Positions 1 to 6,702 of a DNA stretch of 64,000 nucleotides are shown piece after piece. Position numbers and translations under genes: made by a program. Under the pieces are notes generated by a model that worked only from the letters and a program-made list of their open reading frames with translations, searched no databases and was not told where the DNA came from. The DNA comes from Bog-473 sp963807675 (GTDB lineage Bacteria > Actinomycetota > Acidimicrobiia > Acidimicrobiales > RAAP-2). The stretch spans positions 310,001-374,000 of the forward strand of contig CAWECP010000003.1 of assembly GCA_963807675.1 (NCBI GenBank), written 5' to 3'. The number at the start of each line of letters is the position of its first letter. Within the stretch, counting starts at the first letter, position 1.

Positions 1-1
1 T

Positions 2-229
2 CTCGAGCGTGACCACCGGGTGGCCGTGTCGGTGATCGACCCCGGTGACCAGTACAACGTCGTGACCTTTCGGGGCACCGTCATCGACGTGACAACCGAA
101 GGCCCCGACGAGCACATCGACGCGATGGCAAAGAAGTATCTGGGCGTCGATACGTACCCCAACCGCCGTGAGGGTGAGATTCGAATTCGCGTCATCGTTC
201 GCACCGACCACATCGCGATGCAGGGATAA
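2..229 (+). CDS. PPOX-class, probable F420-dependent enzyme (C-terminal part)
   Basis: Reads in one frame from the left edge to a TAA at 227-229, giving 75 residues with no start in the window. The visible part (V-V-T-F-R-G-T-V, then HIDAMAKKYLGVDTYP and a final beta-strand ending in M-Q-G) matches the C-terminal half of the split-barrel pyridoxamine-phosphate-oxidase-like family called PPOX-class F420-dependent enzymes in actinobacteria. These use FMN or F420 as redox cofactor, usually with unknown substrates. The cofC gene at 62 kb shows that the organism makes F420. The flavin-binding N-terminal half lies outside the window, so cofactor preference cannot be judged. Confidence 0.75.
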   Translation, partial: LERDHRVAVSVIDPGDQYNVVTFRGTVIDVTTEGPDEHIDAMAKKYLGVDTYPNRREGEIRIRVIVRTDHIAMQG

Positions 230-383
230 TCGGCCCAGAACCCGCTCACGGCGCCGGGGACCGGGGCACCCTGTTCCCGTTCTTCCGATGGCATAGGGTG
301 GAGCGAAGGGCCTGCCCGCTCATCATGAGCCTCGGCGTGATCCTTCCGCCGTTCGGTACGACGGATGCGGCGATAGGAGGACC

Positions 384-617
384 ATGACTTCACCCGACTC
401 TTTGCATGTTGCCGCCCAGCTCGACGAGCACCATGCCCCCGAAACAAATGGCCGCATACCCGTGTGTCGACGGTGTGGAGCACGGACAGACGGACCCACG
501 GGATCGCACCATGTCGTGCAAGAAGGTCGAGTGACCCAATCGAGCGAGTGGCTTAGTGCGCAGTCACGGCTCCGGGACATTGCTCAGGCCAAACTGATGC
601 GACGCAGCCTGAACTAG
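384..617 (+). CDS. Small zinc-knuckle-like hypothetical protein
   Basis: A 77-residue protein preceded by a strong ribosome binding site (aggagg at 375-380, 3 nt before ATG). It has one CxxC pair (C28, C31, in C-R-R-C-G) followed by H42-H43, which could make a small metal-binding knuckle, and a basic helical C-terminus. I do not recognise a family. Third-position GC is lower than in most genes of the window, as in its neighbours up to 2.1 kb. The good Shine-Dalgarno is the main support that it is real. Confidence 0.5.
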   Translation: MTSPDSLHVAAQLDEHHAPETNGRIPVCRRCGARTDGPTGSHHVVQEGRVTQSSEWLSAQSRLRDIAQAKLMRRSLN

Positions 618-650
618 AGACCAGGCGACTCGGTCCGGCGATCGGCGACA

Positions 651-1106
651 TCACGATCCAACCGGACGGGGCAGATCGTCACCGAGGGCGTTGAGCCAGT
701 CGCCGGTGCCTTGTTCTCGCCACTCTGGCAGCTCTCGACCGTCGAGGTAGGCGCCGGCTTCGACCAGGACCAGACGGGTGCCCTCACCCACTGGCACCAG
801 TTCGACGGTGGTCAGCGACACGGTTGCCACTGTGTCCTGTTCAGAGAGCACGGACGTGTAGACGATGCGCTCGTTAGTGATGATTTCGCGGTACAGCGAT
901 TCCCACGAGATCTGCTTGCCCTCGTGCATCGCGGTGTGGCGCTCGAGGCCACCGATATGGAAGTCCAGCTCGTAGCCATCAGAGTTCCCGGCAAACCAGC
1001 GGACCTTGACCTCGGGGTCGGCCCAGGCATTGAACACGCGGTCCGGTGTCACCGGATATGTGCGCTCAAGAGTGAACGTTGCGTGAGTCACACTGCGATC
1101 GGTCAT
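651..1106 (-). CDS. SRPBCC / AHA1 (activator of Hsp90 ATPase homolog)-like protein
   Basis: A 151-residue START/SRPBCC fold protein. The N-terminal F-x-L-E-R-T-Y-P-V-T-P-D-R-V-F-x-A-W segment and the middle IVYTSVLSEQD and late TRLVLVEAGAYLDG strands are typical of the AHA1 (COG3832) family that accompanies ArsR regulators in bacteria. Such proteins bind small hydrophobic ligands or act in stress responses; the ligand is unknown. The start ATG overlaps the stop of the ArsR gene upstream by 4 nt (ATGA), so the two are translationally coupled and probably share the ArsR-controlled promoter. Confidence 0.85.
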   Translation of the reverse strand: MTDRSVTHATFTLERTYPVTPDRVFNAWADPEVKVRWFAGNSDGYELDFHIGGLERHTAMHEGKQISWESLYREIITNERIVYTSVLSEQDTVATVSLTTVELVPVGEGTRLVLVEAGAYLDGRELPEWREQGTGDWLNALGDDLPRPVGS

Positions 1107-1480
1107 TTCAACTTCTCCTTTTGTTCGTGTCCCCTCGGACGATGCCGTGGTCGCCCGGTTGACTTACCGAGCTCGAGGCCGAGCCGATCAAGGCGGTCTT
1201 CCCAGGCCGAGCGCTGAGTTCCGAGCCAAGCTTCAGCACCGCGCAGGACCTCGGACTCCAGGCGGCAGGTCCGCACACGGCCGACCTTCTCGGTGGACAC
1301 GATCCCTGCGGACTCCAGCACACCCAGGTGTTGCACGACCGCAGGGAGCGACATCGGTAGCGGCTCGGCGAGCTGGCTTACCGAAGCCGGGCCGTTCACG
1401 AGGCGCTCGACCATGGCCCGCCTGCTCGGGTCCGCCAGAGCCTGGAACACTCGGTCAAGCGGCTCCAAACGGTTAAGCAT
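1103..1480 (-). CDS. ArsR-family winged-helix transcriptional regulator
   Basis: A 125-residue ArsR/SmtB-type repressor. The N-terminus D-R-V-F-Q-A-L-A-D-P-S-R-R-A-M-V-E-R-L is the family hallmark. The recognition helix lies around residues 40-60 (P-A-V-V-Q-H-L-G-V-L-E-S-A-G-I-V). No metal-binding Cys cluster is visible, so it is of the metal-independent class usually paired with AHA1/SRPBCC partners, as here. The last 25 residues are strongly basic. It is first in a two-gene operon with the SRPBCC gene. Two similar imperfect palindromes, one over the start codon and one 40 bp upstream, are likely autoregulatory operators. Confidence 0.9.
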   Translation of the reverse strand: MLNRLEPLDRVFQALADPSRRAMVERLVNGPASVSQLAEPLPMSLPAVVQHLGVLESAGIVSTEKVGRVRTCRLESEVLRGAEAWLGTQRSAWEDRLDRLGLELGKSTGRPRHRPRGHEQKEKLK

Positions 1481-1489
1481 CTACCTAAG
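1472..1489. promoter_or_regulatory. Operator-like repeat 1 of ArsR operon
   Basis: The 18-mer GTTAAGCATCTACCTAAG covers the arsR-type start codon. It matches the upstream copy (1512-1529) at 12 of 18 positions, in the same orientation and 40 bp apart, and has weak two-fold symmetry. Operator function is inferred from position. Confidence 0.45.
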
Positions 1490-1511
1490 CGTAGTGGACG
1501 CTCGACGATCA

Positions 1512-1529
1512 GTCAAGCAGTTACTTAAC
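1512..1529. promoter_or_regulatory. Operator-like repeat 2 of ArsR operon
   Basis: GTCAAGCAGTTACTTAAC is an imperfect palindrome (GTYAAGYAR against its complement, with differences only by transition) in the divergent spacer between the ArsR operon and the kinase gene. It shares its sequence pattern with 1472-1489. It is likely the main ArsR-type binding site. Confidence 0.5.
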
Positions 1530-1621
1530 TATTTCGCGCCCACCTGTTTCCTGATGACTGCATGGGTCCGAAGGCCCGGCGCAATCCGTTTCGCGGCACC
1601 CAATCAGCCAAACTTGGCAAA

Positions 1622-2122
1622 GTGAAACGGGTGGCCATCGTGGGATCCGGAGGTGTCGGGAAGTCAACGTTTGCTGAAGAGCTTGGGCGTCGAACACGAA
1701 TCCCGGTCATCCACCTCGACGAGCACTTTTGGAAACCGGCCTGGGTTCCGACACCGAGGGCGGCATGGGCAGACCTTCAAGTCGGCCTGGTGTCGGGCGA
1801 CAGCTGGATCGCGGATGGCAACTACGGAGGCACCCTCGATATCCGGCTTTCCAGAGCCGACACCCTGATCGTGCTGACACTGCCGAGGTGGCGATGCACG
1901 CTGCGTGCTTTGAGGAGGAGCGTTCTGCATCGTGGGCGTGAGATTCAAGCCAAGGGTTGCTCCGAGCGTATTGATCTCGAGTTCCTCCGGTGGGTCTGGC
2001 GCTACCCGACTGACAGTCGGCCACAGCTCGATCAGGCAATCGAACGGTTCCGCGACCGGCTGAAGGTGATCGAGCTCGCCTCAACGTCCGCGGCACGGTC
2101 GTTCCTCGACGAACTGATATGA
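1622..2122 (+). CDS. P-loop kinase of the AAA/FlaR (topology modulation protein) type
   Basis: The frame is open from ATG 1562 (186 residues), but the GTG at 1622 puts V-K-R-V-A-I-V-G-S-G-G-V-G-K-S-T at the N-terminus, as family members begin, so I take 1622 (166 residues). Walker A is G-S-G-G-V-G-K-S-T. The following H-L-D-E-H-F-W-K-P-A-W-V-P-T and W-I-A-D-G-N-Y-G-G-T-L-D motifs are the hallmark of the adenylate-kinase-like proteins annotated as FlaR or DNA topology modulation proteins. The real substrate is unknown; a small-molecule kinase role is likely. It is divergent from the ArsR operon. Confidence 0.75.
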   Translation: MKRVAIVGSGGVGKSTFAEELGRRTRIPVIHLDEHFWKPAWVPTPRAAWADLQVGLVSGDSWIADGNYGGTLDIRLSRADTLIVLTLPRWRCTLRALRRSVLHRGREIQAKGCSERIDLEFLRWVWRYPTDSRPQLDQAIERFRDRLKVIELASTSAARSFLDELI

Positions 2123-2345
2123 CACACTCCCGCCTGTGACCCGGGGAAAGGCCAGATCTGCGCAGCGCGATCCATTCGCAACGTGCTGCCCGACAGCAGC
2201 GGCACAACACACGGATCCAGTGCAACCGGCAACGGCTCACCTCGGAGTCCGCTCGAAACGTGCCCCCTACGTTCTTCGTGCGTGGACAGGTCGGCTGAAT
2301 CCTGAGCCCCGACCGTCTCGCGCCACCTGTCCCCGCCTCTCGTAG

Positions 2346-2423
2346 ATGCACCCCTCTCACAGATGCACCCCTCTCACAGATGCACCCCTCTCACAGATGC
2401 ACCCCTCTCCTGCACCCCTCTCC
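2346..2423. repeat. 17-bp tandem repeat
   Basis: Three exact direct copies of atgcacccctctcacag (2346-2362, 2363-2379, 2380-2396), followed by two shortened copies ending in ctctcc. It lies in the non-coding stretch 2123-2521, which holds no convincing gene. The frames through it encode only monotonous repeats. Confidence 0.9.
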
Positions 2424-2430
2424 AACACAC

Positions 2431-2514
2431 AGTTGTGAAGACAGTTGTGAAGACAGTTGTGAAGACAGTTGTGAAGACAGTTGTGAAGACAGTTGTGAAG
2501 ACAGTTGTGAAGAC
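2431..2514. repeat. 12-bp tandem repeat, seven perfect copies
   Basis: Seven perfect head-to-tail copies of agttgtgaagac end 7 bp from the 3' end of the tRNA-Val gene. The unit length is a multiple of three, so all frames stay open, giving repeats such as VKT or CED, but there is no start context or domain to support coding. It is a minisatellite-type array that should vary in copy number between strains. Confidence 0.95.
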
Positions 2515-2521
2515 CTCCCCG

Positions 2522-2595
2522 TGGGCGCTGACGGACTCGAACCGCCGACCTGCTGGTTGTAAGCCAGCTGCTCTAACCAACTGAGCTAAGCGCCC
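2522..2595 (-). tRNA. tRNA-Val (anticodon UAC)
   Basis: The reverse strand folds as a complete 74-nt cloverleaf. The acceptor stem is GGGCGCT/AGCGCCC with discriminator A. The D-arm is GCTC-loop-GAGC. The anticodon stem is GCTGG/CCAGC around the loop C-T-T-A-C-A-A (anticodon TAC, reading GUA). The T-arm is GGCGG-TTCGAGT-CCGTC. The 3' CCA is not encoded. No integrase gene or duplicated tRNA end is seen beside it. Confidence 0.95.
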
Positions 2596-2668
2596 GGAAA
2601 GGACAACTCTACCTGCTCCTTTTTTGATGCCCGAGCGCTGGATTCACGACATTTCTCGGTCGACCTCA

Positions 2669-3976
2669 TCAAGGTTCCCAGTACCAGCCGTCGTCGTACT
2701 CGCAGGTAATCGTCAAGCCGTTGCCCGCTCGACCAACCATTCCGTGATCGTCGTCACGGCAGTATTCGCCCGGTTCGTAGCAGCCCCCTTCGTCGTCAAT
2801 CGGGTAGCAGCCGGCCGTGCCTGTTGTCGTGGGCGGGGGCTGGGCCGCCGACGACGACGTTGCCGTTGTCGGTGTCGGGACGGCGTTGGCCCCCTGGAGT
2901 TGACCTCCGATGGCGTCGCTGAGGAGCGTGCTGTTCAGTGGCCCGATCACGCTGGCTGAGGACGTGAGCACGCCAAGCTCGCGGTTGTAATCGAGGCTGG
3001 CCGTCGAGAAATTCTCCGAACCGATGAAGGCCCGGGCGGCATCGACATCGACGACCTTGGCATGGATGTAGAGCGCCGACGCCGTGTCGGGATACAGCGC
3101 AACGCGGGCCCCGGCGGATTCGAGCTGGGAAAAGGCCGAGTCCCATTCGGAGTCCGACGTCATGATGACGGTGACGCTCACTCCCCGCTCGGCGTCTGCT
3201 TCCAGGGCGTCCTCAATGGCGGTCGAGTCCATCTCCTCGTTTTCCACCACGACGCTGTGCGTCGCGGAGTCGATCAGGGCGATGATCTGCGATGCGGAGC
3301 CCGGGCTCCACACCAGATCCGCCCCCGCTGGTCCCGGAGAAGGCGCTGCGCCCGACCAGTCCGAATCGAAGACGGACTCGATGGCGGCCACGTCGGCGGC
3401 TTGGCTGTCCATGACCACGAGGTCTCGTGTCGTGGCGTAGTACTGCGGCGTGAGGTTCCCGGTCATGACGGCCGACTCGGAATCGTCGACCGTGATCGTC
3501 TTCTGGTGGAAGATCTCGGAGTCGTTCGCCCAGGCGACGGGGACGCCCCCAGCCGACAGCGTCGAGTACGCGGCTTGATTGACGGACGCTCCGCTGTCGT
3601 CGTGGTCGAGGAGGACCCGTACCCGGACCCCCCTGTCGTGGTCGGCGATCAGGATCTGCTCCGCCCTCGGATCGGACAGTTCGTACATGGTCATGTCGAG
3701 GGTGTGTCGGGCCGAGGTCATGAAGTCGTAGATGGGGGTCATGCCGGCCTGTGGTTCGACCAGGAGGGACAATCCGGACGAAACGGCCGTGCTCGTGGTG
3801 GCGGGCGCCGTGCTGGTCGCACCACGAGCCCCCGTCGTCGTCGTCGCTCCGGCCCGATCGCTGCTCACCGCAGATCGATCGCTCCCGGCATTCGACTGGC
3901 TGCAACCGGCAAGACAGAGAGCCGCGCAACAGACAAGTCCCAACCATCGAGATCCGCCGACCCTCTGCGATGGCAC
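2669..3976 (-). CDS. Phospholipase D-like lipoprotein with two HKD motifs
   Basis: The frame opens at 4060, but the GTG at 3976 follows a good Shine-Dalgarno (ggaggtgaag) and gives a normal lipoprotein signal: basic start, hydrophobic stretch and lipobox L-A-G-C with the lipidated Cys at residue 25. A Ser/Thr/Ala-rich linker follows, then a PLD fold with both HxKxxxxD motifs (H157/K159/D164 and H305/K307/D312), each followed by G-N or G-S-E-N. A Pro/Thr linker leads to a Cys-rich C-terminal domain of about 50 residues. It is probably an extracytoplasmic phosphodiesterase or phosphatidyltransferase; the substrate is unknown. Confidence 0.85.
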   Translation of the reverse strand: MPSQRVGGSRWLGLVCCAALCLAGCSQSNAGSDRSAVSSDRAGATTTTGARGATSTAPATTSTAVSSGLSLLVEPQAGMTPIYDFMTSARHTLDMTMYELSDPRAEQILIADHDRGVRVRVLLDHDDSGASVNQAAYSTLSAGGVPVAWANDSEIFHQKTITVDDSESAVMTGNLTPQYYATTRDLVVMDSQAADVAAIESVFDSDWSGAAPSPGPAGADLVWSPGSASQIIALIDSATHSVVVENEEMDSTAIEDALEADAERGVSVTVIMTSDSEWDSAFSQLESAGARVALYPDTASALYIHAKVVDVDAARAFIGSENFSTASLDYNRELGVLTSSASVIGPLNSTLLSDAIGGQLQGANAVPTPTTATSSSAAQPPPTTTGTAGCYPIDDEGGCYEPGEYCRDDDHGMVGRAGNGLTITCEYDDGWYWEP

Positions 3977-4060
3977 CTTCACCTCCACGAGCGGTTGTTC
4001 GTCGGACTCAGTGCCTTGGACGTTCGCTCCGAAAGATCGGAGTCCCCTGCCGGACCGCAC

Positions 4061-4852
4061 TCAGCGGAGGAGCACCTCGGCGAACACTTTGCTCCAGGGC
4101 CGGGCCAGCCCGCGCAGCTCGGCGCAGCGTTCCTCTCCCAGGGCGTCGTAGGGTGCCACCGCCAGCCCGTCCGTGCCCTCCTCAATGGCCCGCCGCTTGG
4201 TCTCGCCGCTCTCGGTGAGACGCAGGCCCTCACCCATCTCGAGCCAGCCCCGCCCCTGCAGCGCGTCGACCGCCCCGTCCCAGGCCTCCTCGGACCAGGC
4301 CCGGGTGGCCCGCAGCAGGTGCGCCGGCACGTCCCCCGACGCCGCGTGGGTCACCAGCGCCTCCAGCCCCGACAGCCCGTGCACCACCAGCAGCGCGATG
4401 TGGCCGTCGCCGCGGAACTCGCGCAGGATGGATTGCGCGTGCCACAGGGCCAGGTGCGGCTCGTCCGGCCAATCCACGTCGCAGTGCCCCGCCGCCAGCG
4501 GCCTCCCCTCCACGTGGCGGCCCGCCTCCTCGGCCGCCGCCCGGGCCAGGTCGGCGGCGCGCCGCATCTCCACCGAACGCACCACCTCGTCGCCCAACAG
4601 GCGCCGGAACGCCGCGTCCACCGCGTCGAACCGCGCCGCCACCAGCTCCCCGGGCGAGGCCTTCTCCCAGGACTCGGGGATGGCCGCCCGCACGAGGTCC
4701 GGGTTGAAGTTGTAGAACGTCGAGATCACCACGTCGGCCGGGACAGCCCCCATGGGCGCCGCCCGCGAGGCGAAGTAGCCCGATCGCCCCGTGATGCCCA
4801 GGCGCTCGTACGCCTCGGCCGCTTCGGGCACGAAGTAGATCATGCCGTGCAT
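4061..4852 (-). CDS. SCO6745-family protein, N-terminus broken by an apparent frameshift
   Basis: 263 residues from ATG 4852 match the actinobacterial SCO6745 family (tandem winged-helix-like, unknown function): H-G-M-I-Y-F-V-P-E-A at the N-terminus, F-Y-N-F-N-P-D-L-V in the middle, and a late L-T-E-S-G-E wing. The open frame upstream still encodes the family-like K-T-W-R-T-L-E-P just before the ATG, yet has no start codon before a TGA. A GTG that overlaps the preceding gene's stop (GTGA) lies in another frame. The two frames would join if one CG unit were added in the CG-rich run near 4880. Downstream, the PLD lipoprotein follows closely. Confidence 0.8.
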   Translation of the reverse strand: MHGMIYFVPEAAEAYERLGITGRSGYFASRAAPMGAVPADVVISTFYNFNPDLVRAAIPESWEKASPGELVAARFDAVDAAFRRLLGDEVVRSVEMRRAADLARAAAEEAGRHVEGRPLAAGHCDVDWPDEPHLALWHAQSILREFRGDGHIALLVVHGLSGLEALVTHAASGDVPAHLLRATRAWSEEAWDGAVDALQGRGWLEMGEGLRLTESGETKRRAIEEGTDGLAVAPYDALGEERCAELRGLARPWSKVFAEVLLR

Positions 4853-4906
4853 GGGCTCGAGCGTCCTCCATGTCTTCGCGCGCGCGCAGCGCGCCCTCGC
4901 CGTCGG

Positions 4907-5647
4907 TCACAACCCGTCCTCCTCTTGCAGTCGCTTCACCAACATGGCCGTGGCCGCGACGATGGGCCGGCGGCTCGTGGCGTCGCGCACGACGAGATCC
5001 TTCCCTTCCCGCTCCGCCTCCGCCGCGCCCGCCTCCCGGCAGATCAGGAGGCCGGCCAGGTAGTCCCACCCGTACAGCGTGCTGCCACCCACCACGAGGT
5101 AGGCGTCGAGGGACCCTTCGGCCACGGCGCAGCACTCGAGCGACGCCGCGCCGAGCGCCCGGAACTGCGCCCAGCCGGGGTGCCGGCCCGGGAACCCCGA
5201 GATCCCCACGATGGCCGCCCCCAGGTCCTCGCACCGCGACGGCCCGACGGCCCGGCCGTCCCGTTCGGCGCCCGCGCCCCGCGCCGCCGCGTACCGGATC
5301 CCGGTGGCCTGGTTGACCACCACGCCCACCCGGGGGCCCTCCGCATCGAGCACGCAGATGCTGGTCGAGAAGAACGGCACACCCCGGTGGGCGTTCGTCG
5401 AGCCGTCGACCGGGTCAACGACGGCCAGCAGGCCCGCCCGCCCCTCGCCCGTCAGGCCCGACTCCTCCGACAGGACCGTCAGGCCGGCACCGTGCAGCAC
5501 CGCCAGTGCGGCCTCGTCGGCCGCCAGGTCCAGGCGGTACTGCCCGGGCCGCGTCCCGGCCGGCCCCCAGTCGTCCAGCCCGTCCAGCGCCCCGCGCACT
5601 TCCCCGCAGGCGTCGTCCAGCATCTCCAACAGGCGATCGTCGTCCAC
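4907..5647 (-). CDS. Inositol monophosphatase-family phosphatase
   Basis: 246 residues with the family's metal-binding signatures: S-E-E-S-G (around residue 60), D-P-V-D-G-S-T-N (around residue 77) and G-W-D-Y-L-A-G (around residue 192). These bind the catalytic Mg2+ ions in inositol-1-phosphatase, histidinol-phosphatase and CysQ-like enzymes. Which phosphate ester is used here cannot be told. The start is the GTG at 5647, with a TAGGGT -10-like box 9 nt before it. Its stop region carries the GTGA at which the following SCO6745-family gene probably began originally. Confidence 0.88.
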   Translation of the reverse strand: MDDDRLLEMLDDACGEVRGALDGLDDWGPAGTRPGQYRLDLAADEAALAVLHGAGLTVLSEESGLTGEGRAGLLAVVDPVDGSTNAHRGVPFFSTSICVLDAEGPRVGVVVNQATGIRYAAARGAGAERDGRAVGPSRCEDLGAAIVGISGFPGRHPGWAQFRALGAASLECCAVAEGSLDAYLVVGGSTLYGWDYLAGLLICREAGAAEAEREGKDLVVRDATSRRPIVAATAMLVKRLQEEDGL

Positions 5648-5656
5648 GGGTCGCGA

Positions 5657-5662
5657 ACCCTA
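5657..5662 (-). promoter_or_regulatory. TAGGGT -10-like box of the phosphatase gene
   Basis: Minus-strand TAGGGT lies 9 nt before GTG 5647, fitting a TANNNT -10 element with a leader of a few bases at most. See the leaderless-start finding. Confidence 0.4.
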
Positions 5663-5699
5663 CCGGCCCGGGCCATGCCACCTCGGTCCCCCGGGTCGA

Positions 5700-5705
5700 T
5701 AGGCT
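5700..5705 (+). promoter_or_regulatory. TAGGCT -10-like box of the gene at 5715
   Basis: TAGGCT lies 9 nt before GTG 5715, facing away from the phosphatase promoter 38 bp to the left. Confidence 0.4.
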
Positions 5706-5714
5706 CCCGAGGTT

Positions 5715-6272
5715 GTGGCAGCCATAGACGTCGCCGGCTACGTGGCCGACCTCAAGGATCACTCCGTCGACCACGGGTTCCACGTGCACGACGAGCGGCA
5801 CTTCGTCGAGACCTACTCCCTGCGCCAGGTCTGGGAGGTTGACCTGCACCCCGAGGAGGGGTGCGGCGGCCCGCTCGACCTCCACCTGGCCCTCGACGTC
5901 GACCCCCGCGTCCTCTTGTCCTTCGAGGACGCCGTGGTGCTGCTCTCGGAGGAGGAGGAGCCGCCCGACGAGTTCCACTTCCCACTGACCTTCACCTGGG
6001 CCCTGCCACCGCTGCCGAGCGGGCCCGACCTGCTCCGGCTGGCCATCGACCTGGCCGGCGTGGGCGGCATCGAGCTCCCCCTCGAGGTGTCGGCCATCGA
6101 CTCGTTCGCCAACGCCACCGACGGCTCGGAGCGCCGCCTCAGCATCGTGGCGCGCCACCCGGTGTCCCTGGCCCGGGTGCTCAGCGGGGAGGAGCTCCTG
6201 TGCGACGTCTTCGACCGCGCCCTGGCCGTCAGCCGCTTCCTGCTCGAGTCCGCGGAAGGCTGGCTGGCCTGA
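5715..6272 (+). CDS. Conserved-looking hypothetical protein
   Basis: 185 residues, acidic and soluble, without signal peptide or membrane segment. The composition (many beta-prone V/L/H segments such as V-W-E-V-D-L-H-P and P-L-D-L-H-L-A-L-D-V-D-P) suggests a compact alpha/beta fold, but I recognise no family or catalytic motif. Codon use is like that of the confident genes, and the frame starts at a GTG with a -10-like box close by, so it is very likely expressed. A lipoprotein gene follows 1 nt after its stop, so the two probably form an operon. Confidence 0.7.
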   Translation: MAAIDVAGYVADLKDHSVDHGFHVHDERHFVETYSLRQVWEVDLHPEEGCGGPLDLHLALDVDPRVLLSFEDAVVLLSEEEEPPDEFHFPLTFTWALPPLPSGPDLLRLAIDLAGVGGIELPLEVSAIDSFANATDGSERRLSIVARHPVSLARVLSGEELLCDVFDRALAVSRFLLESAEGWLA

Positions 6273-6273
6273 C

Positions 6274-6702
6274 GTGCCGCGGGCCCGCCGCCTCCGCGGA
6301 GGTCGGGTCCTCGGGTTGGCGGCGGTCGTGGCCGGCGCCCTCGGGCTGAGCGCCTGCAGCTCCAGCGCCGACGGGCAGGCGCTGGCCCAGCAGGCCTGCG
6401 TCCACGTGCACCGGTCGGTGCTGGACTACGAGCGCTCCGTGGTGGTCGGCACGCCGCCTGCCACCGTGGCCGTGCTCCAGGCGCAGGCCGCCGAGGAGCT
6501 GCGCGACGCCCTCCCGCTGGCCGCCCAGGCCAACTCCGACGACGGCTCGTGGAACTCGCTCATGACCACGATCTCCGAGGGGGCGAACGTGGACGAGGCC
6601 CACCTGATGCCCGCGCTCAAAGCTCAGTGCGTGGTCGCCAACACCAACCCCAACGTGAACCCCCAGAACGTGAACCCGAACCCGGCGTCACCCGCCGGCT
6701 GA
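6274..6702 (+). CDS. Small lipoprotein, unknown function
   Basis: 142 residues starting at a GTG one base after the preceding stop. The N-terminus is an Arg-rich stretch, a hydrophobic core and the lipobox L-S-A-C (Cys at 28), so the mature protein should be lipid-anchored on the outer face of the membrane. The mature part has two further cysteines (C42 and C118) and ends in an Asn/Pro-rich low-complexity tail. No family is recognised. Its last 15 bp overlap the 3' end of the converging acyltransferase gene. Confidence 0.7.
   Translation: MPRARRLRGGRVLGLAAVVAGALGLSACSSSADGQALAQQACVHVHRSVLDYERSVVVGTPPATVAVLQAQAAEELRDALPLAAQANSDDGSWNSLMTTISEGANVDEAHLMPALKAQCVVANTNPNVNPQNVNPNPASPAG

Noticed and set aside
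2431..2514. CRISPR-like array
   Set aside because: The 12-bp units are contiguous with no spacers, too short for CRISPR repeats, and there are no cas genes.
2363..2584. Coding ORF with VKT repeats across the minisatellite
   Set aside because: Openness comes from a 12-bp unit length; it runs into the tRNA gene and has no RBS or domain.
2522..2595. Integration site of a mobile element at tRNA-Val
   Set aside because: No integrase, no duplicated tRNA 3' end and no mobility gene within several kb; the lower GC nearby alone is not enough.
3062..5842. 926-codon plus-strand ORF
   Set aside because: Arg/Pro/Gly-rich and antisense to three genes with recognisable families; a product of GC bias.
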